A stretch of 43,650 nucleotides of DNA from Dysgonomonas sp. 511 (GCF_010501105.1 NZ_QVMQ01000023.1:1-43650), one strand, 5' to 3'. Positions 26,639 to 36,408 are shown, counted from the stretch's first letter. A program made the numbers and translations. Notes: generated by a model not told the origin, from the letters alone.

Positions 26639-28063
26639 ATGGAAACAGCCAGCAATGTCATCCTTATTTTTCAGATATTATATGTAGCAACAGCATTGGG
26701 AACAATGATTGTCATCATATCTGAAAACAGGAATCCCCTGAAAACTATTTCATGGGTACTCGTGCTGTTGCTATTACCACTCGTGGGGCTTATCATCTAT
26801 TACTTCTTCGGCGAAGATGGCCGCAAACAACGCCTGATATCGCACAAAATGCACAAAAGGCTCAACCGGCATTCCATAGCCCGGAAAGAATTGTTGGAGA
26901 CTCTCAGCCCTCCCCCCGAATACAAAGGATTGGTAAACCTGCTGAACCGGATGAAGGCTTCCCCATTGTACGGAGGCAGCAAGGTTACGTTTTATTCCGA
27001 TGGTGCAAGCAAATTCGACGCTTTATGCGAAGAACTCGAAAAAGCACAAAAACATATCCACATACAATACTATATATTTCTGTCCGATGAAACCGGTCAC
27101 CGGATAAGGGATATCCTTGTAAGAAAAGCGGCAGAGGGACTGGAGGTACGTTTTATATACGACGATGTGGGGTCGTGGAAAGCCAAGCGGAAATTTTTTG
27201 AGGATATGGAAAAACATGGCATTTTGGTGCAGCCGTTTCTCAAAGTTGCGTTTAAGATACTGACCAGCCGGGTGAATTACCGCAACCACAGGAAAGTGGT
27301 GGTTATAGACGGAAAGGTAGGATTCGTAGGAGGAATGAATATAGCCGACAGGTATATATATGGTATCAAGCACGGCATATGGCGCGATAGCCATATCAAA
27401 GTAGAAGGAAAAGCTGTAGCAGGATTGCAAACAGCATTCCTTATAGACTGGTATTCGTCGCGGAGGGAATTTCTGGCATCCGATTCATATTATCCGCCAC
27501 TCGAAAGCAAAGGCGACAATCTGATGCAGATAGTAACCAGCGGCCCGGTCGGGCAATTCAAAGACATACATCTGGGAATACTACATGCCATATCCAACGC
27601 CAAGGAATGTATTTATATACAAACTCCGTATTTTATACCAACCGATTCGCTGATGCTCGCCATACAAATGGCATCGATGCGTGGGGTAGATGTCAGGTTG
27701 ATGATTCCCCGTCATTCCGATACCACATTTGTACATATAGCCTCCATGTCGTTTCTCAAAGAAATACTTGATGTAAAAGTTAGCGTTTACTTTTTCGAAG
27801 CCGGTTTCCTGCATTCCAAATTGATGGTGATAGATAATTCGCTGACTATTACCGGCTCGGCAAATATGGATGTGCGTAGTTTCGAACACAATTTCGAAAT
27901 AGACGCTTTCATTTACAATGCAGAGACTTGCAGGCGAGCTAAAGAAATATTTTTCGGAGACATGAACCAATCTACACAACTAACCATTGAGGAATGGGAG
28001 AAACGCTCGCATATAGAAAAATTCAAGGAGTCTGTAACGAGGCTGTTTTCCCCGTTGTTATAA
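26639..28063 (+). CDS. cls: Cardiolipin synthase (phospholipase D family)
   Basis: This enzyme condenses two phosphatidylglycerols to cardiolipin and glycerol in the inner membrane. It has 474 residues with two N-terminal membrane spans (about 5-25 and 36-56). Two phospholipase D HKD motifs follow: H217-K219-D224 in NHRKVVVIDG and H392-K394-D399 in HSKLMVIDN. Length and spacing match the ClsA type. The next gene starts 21 bp downstream with no terminator between, so the thioredoxin-like protein may be co-transcribed. Confidence 0.94.
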   Translation: METASNVILIFQILYVATALGTMIVIISENRNPLKTISWVLVLLLLPLVGLIIYYFFGEDGRKQRLISHKMHKRLNRHSIARKELLETLSPPPEYKGLVNLLNRMKASPLYGGSKVTFYSDGASKFDALCEELEKAQKHIHIQYYIFLSDETGHRIRDILVRKAAEGLEVRFIYDDVGSWKAKRKFFEDMEKHGILVQPFLKVAFKILTSRVNYRNHRKVVVIDGKVGFVGGMNIADRYIYGIKHGIWRDSHIKVEGKAVAGLQTAFLIDWYSSRREFLASDSYYPPLESKGDNLMQIVTSGPVGQFKDIHLGILHAISNAKECIYIQTPYFIPTDSLMLAIQMASMRGVDVRLMIPRHSDTTFVHIASMSFLKEILDVKVSVYFFEAGFLHSKLMVIDNSLTITGSANMDVRSFEHNFEIDAFIYNAETCRRAKEIFFGDMNQSTQLTIEEWEKRSHIEKFKESVTRLFSPLL

Positions 28064-28084
28064 TGTAAAACATAAGTATAAATA

Positions 28085-29281
28085 ATGAAAAAAATATTGC
28101 TATTGATAGCATTGTTAAGTGCTGCAACTGTTTTCGCAAAGGCGCAAACAATAAATATCTACCTGCCGGACGAGGCAAACCGGGAATACGTTTTCATTCT
28201 GAATAAGGGAATAGACCAAGACACCATACAAAAAGGACATATCCCCTTCGCCGGAAACATTACTATACAAATCCCTGAAAAGGAAAAAGGTTATGTAGGC
28301 ATGGGCTCTCTGCAAATAAAAGACAGATCGGCAATAAACCTCATCGTAAACCATGAGGATTTTAGTATGAAAATAGGAGATGACAAAAAATATCAATTCG
28401 ATAATTCGAAAGAAAACGAGTCTCTGTATTCGATTATGCAATCAGGAACAGCTCCTCCTCAAGACTCCACGCTTTATGCTGCACACTTTGTCGAATTTAT
28501 ACGTTATATTCAGGATTTGAACAAGACTGTTTATCAAGGAGGAACACTGATGCAGAAAGCCAGTGTACGTACCTATGCAATAAACAGACTCGATGTAGAC
28601 CGCCTATATACCAGCGGAATATGGTATTATATTATAGATGGGTTGATGAGATTGAGTGCAGACCAGGAGCAAACAGGCGATTTGATGGTGAAAGTGCTTA
28701 AAAGAGTAAAATCGCAGGAAGTATTTGAACATTTGGCGAATAATCTTGTTCTAATAACCGACCAATTCGGTTGGGATGATGCATTCGATGTCATCATCTC
28801 CTATCTTCAGGAATCGGGAAGGATACAGCATCCGCAAGGACAGATGTATATAGCATTTGCTCAGGCAAAGGTAAAAAAAGGACAGCCCGTACCTCCGTTA
28901 GAAGGACTAAAACCGTCATTAACAGAATCGAAAGCAAACAAGACGCTCCTTATATTCAATAGTTCCGATTGCTATAACTGCCATGTACAATTAGGAGAAT
29001 TAATAAAAAATTACGATAAATTAAACCAAATGGGTATTCGTGTAGTCTCAATATCATCGGATCTCAATGAAGAGGACTATGAAATAGCTAAAGCCGGGTT
29101 TCCGTGGGCCGAAAACGATAAGCTGTGTGATTTTGAGGGGTTTGCAGGTGCGAATTTTGTGAACTATGGCATAATGGGGACTCCAACTTTCTTTTTGTTA
29201 GATGAAGATGGAAAAATGATAAAACGCTATGCTTTATTTTCCAGTATAGATTTCACCGGGGATGTAAGTAGTGTTGAATAG
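28085..29281 (+). CDS. Secreted thioredoxin-like protein with CxxC
   Basis: This is a 398-residue exported protein with a signal peptide cleaved near AKAQ-T. The N-terminal part (about 22-115) is beta-rich, and the middle (about 125-265) is helical. The arrangement resembles the DUF4369/DUF5106-plus-thioredoxin proteins of Bacteroidota. The C-terminal thioredoxin fold (about 265-398) has the redox pair C296-Y-N-C299 and the cis-proline segment GTPTFFLLDEDGK. CYNC is unusual compared with CGPC or CPYC, and its redox potential cannot be inferred. Likely role: a periplasmic thiol-disulfide reductant or isomerase. Confidence 0.82.
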   Translation: MKKILLLIALLSAATVFAKAQTINIYLPDEANREYVFILNKGIDQDTIQKGHIPFAGNITIQIPEKEKGYVGMGSLQIKDRSAINLIVNHEDFSMKIGDDKKYQFDNSKENESLYSIMQSGTAPPQDSTLYAAHFVEFIRYIQDLNKTVYQGGTLMQKASVRTYAINRLDVDRLYTSGIWYYIIDGLMRLSADQEQTGDLMVKVLKRVKSQEVFEHLANNLVLITDQFGWDDAFDVIISYLQESGRIQHPQGQMYIAFAQAKVKKGQPVPPLEGLKPSLTESKANKTLLIFNSSDCYNCHVQLGELIKNYDKLNQMGIRVVSISSDLNEEDYEIAKAGFPWAENDKLCDFEGFAGANFVNYGIMGTPTFFLLDEDGKMIKRYALFSSIDFTGDVSSVE

Positions 29282-29309
29282 AAAAATCCCTATTTTAAAG
29301 GTAAAGTCG

Positions 29310-29339
29310 TTTGATTTAGTTAAAAAAAACATATCTTTG
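29310..29339 (+). promoter_or_regulatory. Promoter of gmd-fcl
   Basis: TTTG at 29310-29313 and TATCTTTG at 29332-29339 with 18 bases between them form an exact Bacteroidota promoter. The mRNA leader would be about 95 bases, with no obvious riboswitch in it. Confidence 0.8.
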
Positions 29340-29440
29340 CAGTTTATAATATTCTGTTTTGGAAACCGGGTTTAATAACAAAAGCTAGTAAGGGTATATA
29401 TAGAAGCAAGAGCTGAGATAGACAAATTATTTAATTTTAT

Positions 29441-30595
29441 ATGAGTAAAAAGGTTGCACTCATTACAGGTGTTACTGGTCAAGATGGAGCATATCTGGCT
29501 GAGTATTTAATAAAAAAAGGTTATATAGTGCATGGTCTGAAAAGAAGATCGTCATTATTTAACACAGACAGGATAGACCATCTGTATCAAGATCCGCACG
29601 ATGAAAATCGGAATATGATTCTTCATTATGGCGATATGACCGATAGTATGAACCTTACCCGTATTATAGGTGACGTTCAGCCCGACGAGATTTACAATCT
29701 TGCGGCAATGAGCCATGTGAAAGTGAGTTTTGATACACCAGAATATACTGCCAATGCCGACGGGATAGGGACTCTTAGGGTACTCGAAGCCGTACGCCTG
29801 CTAAACCTTACTCAAAAAACACGGATATACCAAGCTTCCACATCAGAACTTTACGGGCTCGTACAGGAAATACCACAAAAGGAAACAACACCCTTTTATC
29901 CAAGAAGCCCATATGCTGTAGCTAAGCTATATGCCTATTGGATAACAGTCAATTACAGGGAAGCGTATGGGATGCATGCTAGCAATGGAATACTGTTCAA
30001 TCACGAATCTCCGTTAAGAGGCGAAACTTTTGTGACGAGAAAGGTGACCCGTGCCGTAGCACGTATTGCGCTCAACTTGCAGGAAAAAGTATATATGGGC
30101 AACCTTTCCAGTAAGAGAGACTGGGGGCACGCAAAAGACTATATAAAGGCTATGTACCTTATCCTTCAGCAAGACGAACCTGACGATTATGTTATTTCCA
30201 CAGGAGTAACTACAACAATACGCGATTTCATTAAAATGTCGTTTTCTGAAGTTGGCGTCGAAGTAGAATTCAGAGGTTCCGACGAAAAAGAAGAAGGCTA
30301 TATAGTGAGTGTAAACGATGAAGTGTTTGCAAAAACAGTAGGGGAAGCACATCTTCCGGCTTTCAAAAAAAGGATTGGAAATGTTGTAGTAGGTGTAGAT
30401 CCGGCTTACTTCCGTCCTACAGAAGTAGACATACTGATAGGCGACAACACAAAAGCCCGTACCAAACTGGGATGGGAACCGACATACGACCTAAAAGCTC
30501 TTTGTCAAGACATGGTGCTGCATGACATTGAGGTTATGAAAAGAGAGGAATTTCTCAAAAATGGGGGATATCGTATAATGAACTATTTTGAATAG
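29441..30595 (+). CDS. gmd: GDP-mannose 4,6-dehydratase
   Basis: Gmd makes GDP-4-keto-6-deoxymannose, the first committed step to GDP-L-fucose. It is an extended short-chain dehydrogenase of 384 residues. The NADP-binding loop is [15 protein letters not shown] (9-23). The catalytic residues are visible as S133-T134-S135-E136 and Y158-xxx-K162 (YAVAK). The segment [19 protein letters not shown] is a family signature. It has its own promoter and lies 18 bp before fcl, forming a two-step pathway operon. Confidence 0.97.
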   Translation: MSKKVALITGVTGQDGAYLAEYLIKKGYIVHGLKRRSSLFNTDRIDHLYQDPHDENRNMILHYGDMTDSMNLTRIIGDVQPDEIYNLAAMSHVKVSFDTPEYTANADGIGTLRVLEAVRLLNLTQKTRIYQASTSELYGLVQEIPQKETTPFYPRSPYAVAKLYAYWITVNYREAYGMHASNGILFNHESPLRGETFVTRKVTRAVARIALNLQEKVYMGNLSSKRDWGHAKDYIKAMYLILQQDEPDDYVISTGVTTTIRDFIKMSFSEVGVEVEFRGSDEKEEGYIVSVNDEVFAKTVGEAHLPAFKKRIGNVVVGVDPAYFRPTEVDILIGDNTKARTKLGWEPTYDLKALCQDMVLHDIEVMKREEFLKNGGYRIMNYFE

Positions 30596-30613
30596 AGGGG
30601 AAGGATATATTCC

Positions 30614-31714
30614 ATGATAGATAAGAATGCAAAAATATATATAGCAGGTCACAAGGGATTAGTAGGTTCGGCTATTTTGAAAAATCTGAAAAGTAAAGGA
30701 TATACAAACTTTATTTTGAAGACGCACGCCGAACTAGATCTTACTAACCAGAGTGCCGTTGCTGACTTTTTTGCACAAGAAAAGCCTGAATATGTATTTC
30801 TTGCCGCCGCCAAGGTTGGGGGTATCGTAGCAAATAATACGTATAGGGGGCAATTTATTTACGAAAATTTGATGATACAAAACAATGTTATTCATCAATC
30901 GTTTGTAAATAACGTTAAGAAATTAGTATTTTTGGGGAGTTCTTGTATTTATCCTAAAGAAGCCCCGCAGCCAATGGCTGAAAACGCTTTGCTTACAGGG
31001 CCTTTAGAATACACAAACGAACCATATGCCATTGCAAAAATAGCAGGGCTGAAAATGTGCGAAAGCTATAATCTCCAGTATGGTACAAATTTTATAGCGG
31101 TAATGCCGACTAATTTGTACGGGCCGAATGATAATTTCAATCTGGAAACATCGCATGTTTTGCCGGCGATGATCCGTAAAATACACTTAGGCAAATGCCT
31201 TGAAGACGGAGACTGGGACACTATATGCAAAGATTTGGATTTCAGACCTATTGAGGGTGTCTCTGGCAAAAATACAGAAAAAGAGATTCTTGACATAATA
31301 GGCAAATACGGAATAAGGAGGAAAGACGGAGCTGTTCAGGTCGAATTATGGGGTTCGGGTAAGCCTATGAGAGAGTTTCTCTGGAGCGAGGAAATGGGCG
31401 ATGCCACTGTATTTATAATGGAATCGGTAAACTTTTTCGACCTTATTAATGTTATAGAAAGTAAAGAAAAGCGAAATACTCACATAAATATAGGTACAGG
31501 AGTTGAAATATCTATAAAAGAGGTAGCGAATTTGATTAGAACCAATGTTGGTTTTTCAGGAGAATTATGGTTTAATACCCAGAAACCTGACGGAACCATG
31601 CGTAAATTGTCAGATGTAACAAAATTACATTCTTTAGGCTGGAAACATCAGGTTGAAATAGATGAAGGCTTAAGCAGGATGTATGCTTGGTACAAAAAAT
31701 ACAGGATAGAATAA
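30614..31714 (+). CDS. fcl: GDP-L-fucose synthase
   Basis: Fcl epimerises and reduces the Gmd product to GDP-L-fucose using NADPH. The protein has 366 residues, longer than the 321 of E. coli. It contains an insert at about residues 200-245 (starting [15 protein letters not shown]), which is common in Bacteroidota homologues. The nucleotide loop is [10 protein letters not shown] (11-20). The catalytic set is S109-S110-C111 and Y138-xxx-K142. GDP-fucose made here would feed surface glycans. The ompA-type gene follows 39 bp later. Confidence 0.95.
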   Translation: MIDKNAKIYIAGHKGLVGSAILKNLKSKGYTNFILKTHAELDLTNQSAVADFFAQEKPEYVFLAAAKVGGIVANNTYRGQFIYENLMIQNNVIHQSFVNNVKKLVFLGSSCIYPKEAPQPMAENALLTGPLEYTNEPYAIAKIAGLKMCESYNLQYGTNFIAVMPTNLYGPNDNFNLETSHVLPAMIRKIHLGKCLEDGDWDTICKDLDFRPIEGVSGKNTEKEILDIIGKYGIRRKDGAVQVELWGSGKPMREFLWSEEMGDATVFIMESVNFFDLINVIESKEKRNTHINIGTGVEISIKEVANLIRTNVGFSGELWFNTQKPDGTMRKLSDVTKLHSLGWKHQVEIDEGLSRMYAWYKKYRIE

Positions 31715-31753
31715 ATAATAAATAGTGTTTAATTATAATTAAAAAGATTGATT

Positions 31754-32911
31754 ATGAAAAAAGTAAGTTTACTTTTAGTTTTAGTTTTTGCGGCTATTAC
31801 TATGTCTGCTCAAGAGAGCGGATTCAGCTCAAAAGCAGGCCGTAAAGCAACTTTTGCAAGAAATGGTTTTTGGGATAACTGGTTTATCGGTGCCGGTGCC
31901 GGTGCAAATATTTATTTCGGAGAAAACGATAATGATGCTAAATTCATGAGCCGTCCGACTGTAGCTCCGATGCTTCAATTCGGTAAATGGTTCAACCCAT
32001 ATTTGGGAGGTCGTTTCAAATTCTCAGGAGGTTCTCTTCACTCATTCAGCCAAGATGCTGAGGTAATGACTCACCAAAAATATGCAGGTGGTGAATTTGA
32101 TTTCATGTGGAATGTTTCTGACTACCTATTGAAATACAACTCTAAGCGTGTATATAGCTTTATTCCTTATGTAGGTTTGGGTATGCTTTATGGTTGGGAT
32201 TATGAAAATGCTTTGGAAATAGATCATCCGAAAGATATCAAAACTTTGACATTGAATGCTGGTATCATCAATAGATTCAGATTCTCTAACAGAGTAGCAT
32301 TGGCTATCGAATTTTCTGCAACTACAGCAAGAACTCATTTCGAAAAAGAAGCTCACGGACGTTCTTACGACCTGATCGGTAACGCTTCTGCCAGTTTGAT
32401 CTTCAACCTAGGTAGCAAAACTGATTTCTCTGAAGCATTGTTGATGGATCAAGGTCTTATCGACGACTTGAACAGCCAAATCAACAAACTTCGTCAAGAA
32501 AACGCAAGATTGGCTCAACGTCCGGAAAGCTGCCCAGAGTGTAAGCAAGAAACCAAGATTGTTAAAGAAATCGTTAAAGAAGGTGGTTCTTTTGTTTCTA
32601 ACGTAGTATTCTTCCGTCTTGGAAGCGCTAACATCGACAAAAACCAAGAAGTTAGCATCTTCAATACTGCTAAATATCTACAAGACAATCCTGACGCTAA
32701 AGTTAAGATCGTAGGTTTTGCAGACAGAAAAACAGGAAATCCTACTATCAACATGAAACTTTCTGAAAAACGTGCTAAAAATGTTGCTAATGCGTTGATC
32801 AACAAATACAACATCAATAGCAACCGCGTAACTGTAGAATGGAAAGGTGATACTGAGCAACCATATGCAGAAAACGCATGGAACCGTGTTGCTATTTTCT
32901 TTACTGAATAA
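31754..32911 (+). CDS. OmpA-family outer-membrane protein
   Basis: This is an abundant-type outer-membrane protein of 385 residues. The signal peptide (MKKVSLLLVLVFAAITMSAQ) is followed by an N-terminal beta-barrel (about 35-215) and a short coiled coil (LIDDLNSQINKLRQENARL). A Cys pair in CPECK and a C-terminal OmpA peptidoglycan-binding domain (about 275-385) follow, the latter containing NMKLSEKRAKNVANAL. The ATG at 31754 is used; a TTG six bases upstream is not needed. Codon choice is strikingly biased (AAC, GGT, GCT, CGT) compared with neighbours, the mark of a highly expressed gene. No exact TAnnTTTG box is seen in the 39 bases after fcl. It ends at a strong terminator. Confidence 0.93.
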   Translation: MKKVSLLLVLVFAAITMSAQESGFSSKAGRKATFARNGFWDNWFIGAGAGANIYFGENDNDAKFMSRPTVAPMLQFGKWFNPYLGGRFKFSGGSLHSFSQDAEVMTHQKYAGGEFDFMWNVSDYLLKYNSKRVYSFIPYVGLGMLYGWDYENALEIDHPKDIKTLTLNAGIINRFRFSNRVALAIEFSATTARTHFEKEAHGRSYDLIGNASASLIFNLGSKTDFSEALLMDQGLIDDLNSQINKLRQENARLAQRPESCPECKQETKIVKEIVKEGGSFVSNVVFFRLGSANIDKNQEVSIFNTAKYLQDNPDAKVKIVGFADRKTGNPTINMKLSEKRAKNVANALINKYNINSNRVTVEWKGDTEQPYAENAWNRVAIFFTE

Positions 32912-32935
32912 TATCGAAAGTAACAGAATAAGAGA

Positions 32936-32970
32936 AGAGAGGGTGAGCATTCATCCTCTCTTTTTGTTTT
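32936..32970 (+). terminator. Intrinsic terminator after the OmpA-family gene
   Basis: An 11-bp stem with one G-T pair (32936-32946 with 32951-32961, 4-nt loop) is followed by TTTTGTTTT. It is a classic strong terminator 24 bases after the stop codon. Confidence 0.88.
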
Positions 32971-32990
32971 AATCAATTGGGTTTGAAATA

Positions 32991-33025
32991 TAAAAAGCCT
33001 TCCAAACTATTGTTTGAAAGGCTTT
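32991..33025 (-). terminator. Terminator of tRNA-Gly
   Basis: A 14-bp stem with one mismatch (32994-33007 with 33012-33025, TATT loop) lies 22 bases beyond the tRNA 3' end. On the minus strand it runs into a short T run. A T-rich plus-strand side may also let it back up the OmpA terminator. Confidence 0.7.
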
Positions 33026-33047
33026 GTCCTTTGTTTTTTTAAACCAG

Positions 33048-33120
<73 letters not shown>

Positions 33121-33186
33121 ATTCTTGTATTACTCGAAGAACCTCTAATATTAACTCTATTAACGTCCGTTCTCCTTTATCGAGTG

Positions 33187-33218
33187 CAAATGTAATAAAT
33201 CTTTTTTTGTTTTCACAA
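33187..33218 (-). promoter_or_regulatory. Promoter of tRNA-Gly
   Basis: On the minus strand TTTG (33215-33218) is followed after 20 bases by TACATTTG (33187-33194). The bases next to the -7 box read CACTCG, and the bases after -33 read TGAAAA, both shared with the tRNA-Arg promoter. Confidence 0.8.
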
Positions 33219-33491
33219 AAGAATCGATATTATTTACAGGGCAACCCCTTAGTTTGTGAAAAGAAATACTAGCAATATTAAATTCTTACTTTTGTTGTGT
33301 TAAAGTAAAGGAATTAATAGGCGTCAAAAGTGACTAATGGGCAAATTAAGTTTGAGGCTAATGATGCGAATCAGACCATTGAGAGTCAACCAATATATTG
33401 ATAAGAGGTGCATTCTTATTGGTAATATTAGTAACTGTTTAAGTTTTATTGGGATTCTTTTTTTGAGTTCTTATTTCGAAAAAAGGAACAC
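33219..33491. other. Gene-free stretch before the dihydroorotase remnant
   Basis: No coding frame with family resemblance is visible. TACTTTTG at 33287-33294 is a plausible plus-strand -7 box without a good -33 partner. It may be left over from a lost gene. The sequence passes directly into dihydroorotase-like coding sequence at 33492. Confidence 0.5.
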
Positions 33492-34058
33492 CCGAACACC
33501 AATCCGCAGACCACCACATTAGACCTGTTGCATCAAAAAATTGAACTGGGGACAGAAAAATCATTTGCCAACTACTCCTTCTATCTGGGTGCTACCAACG
33601 ACAATATTGCCGAACTAAGGAAAGCCGACCCAAAGCAAATACCCGGTGTAAAAGTCTTTATGGGTTCGTCTACAGGAAATATGCTGGTAGACGATAAGAA
33701 AGTGCTGCAAGCCATATTTGCCGAGGTGGATATGCTTATGATGCTCGAACTCGCTTGCAGGGGAGAGATAACAAAAGAACCGATAGTAGCCAAGATGTGC
33801 CATGCCCCGGCCAGCCTGTTTGATGTGCATAAACGCGGCTATATCCGCAAAGGGTATTTTGCCGACCTTGTATTGGTAAACCCAAATAAGCCATATACTA
33901 TTTCACACGATAATATTCTCTACAAATGTAAATGGTCGCCATTGGAGGGCGAAACCATGTCGACTACAATAGGGAAGACTTTCCTCTACGGAAAGATAGC
34001 TTTCGAAAACGGTATAGTGAACGATGTCGGAGGCGAAATGTTGGAATTTGACAGGTAG
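33492..34058 (+). pseudogene. pyrC: Dihydroorotase remnant (N-terminus and middle deleted)
   Basis: The frame begins without a start codon at PNTNPQTTTLDLLHQK. It continues through NYSFYLGATNDNIAELRKAD and GVKVFMGSSTGNMLVDDKKV, all typical of the Bacteroidota class I dihydroorotase of about 445 residues. At about 33725 it jumps in frame from AIFAE to LMMLELACRGEITKEP, a C-terminal part. About 200 residues with most of the active site are missing, as are roughly the first 90, including the HxH metal ligands. The tail to GEMLEFDR is intact. The remnant cannot be catalytic. It lies at the left edge of an accessory block; a complete pyrC must be elsewhere in the genome. Confidence 0.85.
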
Positions 34059-34082
34059 CATCTTCTCATTCCTATACCCATA

Positions 34083-34114
34083 TTGTTAAAAAAGAAGACA
34101 AAGTGCTGTTTATC
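34083..34114. repeat. Left half of split repeat A
   Basis: These 32 bases match 40041-40072 with one transition. In the distant copy the sequence runs on without a break into the match of 34561-34616. Here the two halves are separated by 446 bases. Confidence 0.85.
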
Positions 34115-34127
34115 TCCGCAAAGTTTT

Positions 34128-34429
34128 TATCTTTGCACACATATATGTATAATAGAATCAGGATCGGAAATGCCAATCATAAATAATTATAGTCGCTTCA
34201 ACGTTGATTTTTCACATGTTTTATGTGGAGAATCTCTGCTTTATGTGTCTAATAATTTGATGGTTAACGCTAATTTGCTAGAGAGAGATGAGTATCGGAT
34301 AAACTTACTTTTCCATAGCATAGGCATTGCCTCTTCTTGTTACAGAAATACCCTTAATTTAAGAAAAACTGTTTATAAAAACAAGCACTATATAAATATT
34401 TTGGCTAAATATTTATATAGTGTTTTTTT
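34128..34429 (+). ncRNA. Candidate small RNA unit (promoter box to terminator)
   Basis: TATCTTTG at 34128-34135 is an exact -7 box. A perfect 16-bp stem (34386-34401 with 34407-34422, TGGCT loop) with seven following T ends the unit at 34429. The predicted transcript is roughly 290 bases and AT-rich. No known RNA family is recognised. The -33 element is weak. Treat this as a candidate only. Confidence 0.35.
34386..34429 (+). terminator. Perfect intrinsic terminator
   Basis: A 16-bp perfect stem, a 5-base loop (TGGCT) and seven T form the strongest terminator in the accessory block. No protein gene of recognisable family lies directly upstream in the same orientation. Confidence 0.85.
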
Positions 34430-34560
34430 GTGTCTGCATATCTCAACTACCAAAACGACAAAACTTCCCGCCTTTGCGCGGCTTTTTATAACTAAACAAC
34501 TCATTTATATTTATTGGCTTATCTCATTGTCTTATTGGCCTGCTACACCTCTGTATAACT

Positions 34561-34616
34561 ACTGTTTGTTTTATGATTTACACTACCGTTTGGGAAAACT
34601 GTATGTAGGTTTTGTA
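34561..34616. repeat. Right half of split repeat A
   Basis: These 56 bases match 40073-40128 with four differences, all transitions. Together with 34083-34114 they make one 88-base repeat that also lies at 40041-40128. Confidence 0.85.
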
Positions 34617-34884
34617 TCTGTGTACAGGCCTTTTTTAAGACCGATAAGCCATTATTCATTGAGAAATATACTCTATTCAGCATATATAATATAATTTTAA
34701 AACAACTCAAATAACACAATCTGATGAAATCAACCTACACAAAACGAAGTAAATGGAATCTGTCTCCCTTACTGGCCTTGCTAATCAGGGGGCGATCAGG
34801 GATATGTTTTTACTCTTTTTTCTGTGCGTTGCAAGAAAGATGATTAATTATTGATTTGGCATAAACTTACAAAATATAAATAAG
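34617..34884. other. Leader region of the first paralogue
   Basis: No recognised gene. A 39-codon open frame (34724-34843, beginning MKSTYTKRSKWN) is the only small candidate, and its reality is doubtful. No exact TAnnTTTG promoter box was found before the start at 34885. Confidence 0.4.
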
Positions 34885-36408
34885 ATGAAACTAAAACTTA
34901 CTTTCATACTCACATTCATCCTTTTATCTGTTGCCTCAATGCAGGCGCAGACAACAATAGGATCGGACAGCAAGCCCGAAGAAGGCGCCCTGTTGCAACT
35001 ACAGCATACCTCCAATACCAAAGGTATGATGCTGCCCCGTGTAAAAATATTAAAGATCACAGCCACCGGCGGCGACCTGCGAGAGACCGTAGACGATGCC
35101 AATGCCATCCCCGGCGACCCCTGGGATCTGGATGCACACAAAGGACTGATGGTATACTGCATGGAGCCACCCCTTTGTTACTCTCAGGGAGTATATGTAT
35201 GGATGGGCGACCGATGGGAAGGTGTGCCCTCTTCCAAGTATGGTGGCACAAACGGAAGCTATGCGTCAGACAAGGCTGCCCTTGACCAGTTTATAGCAGA
35301 TAATAGTGAACTTGGAAGTATATGGCCAAATTGGACAACTAATAATAACTCAACGCCATCATTATACGAAGTGAAAAGAGGTACCAAACCTGTCTCGCAG
35401 GCCGAATGGGAGGCCGACGGAAAAGAGGGTGAAAGAAGAAGCCGGACACGATATTCTACTTATGCCGGTAGTGGTAGTATGCCGGAGCTTATAACAATTG
35501 AAGAAAAATGGACAGTGATATGTGGCGAGTGGCGATTGACAGGGCTGAGGGTTAGCCACAAGCTGATTACAAAAACAAGCCAGATAAAAAACATGTATGC
35601 ATTACAAGTGTTAGCTCTACCTGCTAACCCACTTACGGATCTGGATGTTTCAACCCTTAAAGATTTAGAATCTATCAACCTCTACGGATGCTATAAGTTG
35701 AAAACCCTTACTTTGGGAAATCTTCCGAAGTTGGAAACTATAAGAATAAGTGGTAACGGTGAAAAAGATTATGGTTTCGATCCTGTTGATATTGATCACG
35801 CTGGCGACCCAGCCCAGGTTGTATATCAGGGGACATATCAAAATATACTTGCAAAAGGAGAGCTGTCTACAATAGATGTATCGGGTTGTCCAGCCTTGGC
35901 TACATTAACTTTAATCAATCAACCTATTGCCCACTTGGATCTCTCAAAAAATACTAAATTAGAAATTTTGAATATGAATTATACTTCTTCTACTTCTGTG
36001 GGGCCGTTTACAGGATTTGTTTTTCCTTTGAGCAATAACCCTGAGTTGAAAGATCTTGATCTATCAAGACAGTCGTTATCTTCGATAGATGTATCAGGTT
36101 GCCCAAAGTTGAGTTCTCTTATTTGTAGGGACAATGCTTCTCTAACAAGTATAACAGTTTCAACAATACCTTCCATTAAAACATTCACTGCGTCGTATTG
36201 TAACCTTTCTACACTGTCTCTTGGAGCGCAGGCTCAAACTATAACAGATCTGAATATAAACTATAACAAACTTACACAGATTGTGATAAATAACCTGTGT
36301 AAGGAGTTTAAAGATGCTGGTCAGTGTGATCGTTGGAATGGGTTTACCACAAACAACATAATTAAGCAAAATGGCAGCACCCTCAGTAAGCCAACTTGTA
36401 CACCCTGA
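34885..36408 (+). CDS. Secreted LRR protein with a shared N-terminal module (paralogue 1)
   Basis: This is a 507-residue exported protein with a signal peptide cleaved after MQAQ. Residues 22-115 form a module shared with the next two genes: TTIGSDSKPEEGALLQLQ, MMLPRVKI, GLMVY, GVYVWMGDRWEGV. Variants of this module occur widely in Bacteroidota surface proteins, but I know no function for it. A charged linker follows. The C-terminal half (about 235-480) is a series of Bacteroidota-type leucine-rich repeats such as STIDVSGCPALATLTL and LDLSKNTKLEILNMN. The last residues SKPTCTP are shared exactly with paralogue 2. The LRR-coding half is more AT-rich than the module-coding half, which suggests a composite origin. 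There is no type IX sorting domain. Confidence 0.78.
   Translation: MKLKLTFILTFILLSVASMQAQTTIGSDSKPEEGALLQLQHTSNTKGMMLPRVKILKITATGGDLRETVDDANAIPGDPWDLDAHKGLMVYCMEPPLCYSQGVYVWMGDRWEGVPSSKYGGTNGSYASDKAALDQFIADNSELGSIWPNWTTNNNSTPSLYEVKRGTKPVSQAEWEADGKEGERRSRTRYSTYAGSGSMPELITIEEKWTVICGEWRLTGLRVSHKLITKTSQIKNMYALQVLALPANPLTDLDVSTLKDLESINLYGCYKLKTLTLGNLPKLETIRISGNGEKDYGFDPVDIDHAGDPAQVVYQGTYQNILAKGELSTIDVSGCPALATLTLINQPIAHLDLSKNTKLEILNMNYTSSTSVGPFTGFVFPLSNNPELKDLDLSRQSLSSIDVSGCPKLSSLICRDNASLTSITVSTIPSIKTFTASYCNLSTLSLGAQAQTITDLNINYNKLTQIVINNLCKEFKDAGQCDRWNGFTTNNIIKQNGSTLSKPTCTP

Larger units (their letters stand above)
34115..34560 (+). other. 446-bp insert splitting repeat A
   Basis: This stretch is absent from the otherwise matching copy at 40041-40128. 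It has a -7 box near its left end (TATCTTTG, 34128-34135) and a perfect terminator at 34386-34429, so it may encode a short RNA. A long open frame passes over it, but it is broken in the other copy of the flanks and has no family resemblance. No transposase and no clear target duplication are visible. Confidence 0.6.

Noticed and set aside
34083..34694. A 203-codon open frame across the split repeat and its insert
   Set aside because: It crosses a perfect terminator, has no family resemblance, uses rare codons, and the matching sequence at 40041-40128 has an early stop. Probably chance in AT-rich DNA.
34724..34843. A 39-residue peptide gene before paralogue 1
   Set aside because: No ribosome site, no promoter and no family resemblance. 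Kept only as a note in the leader-region entry.
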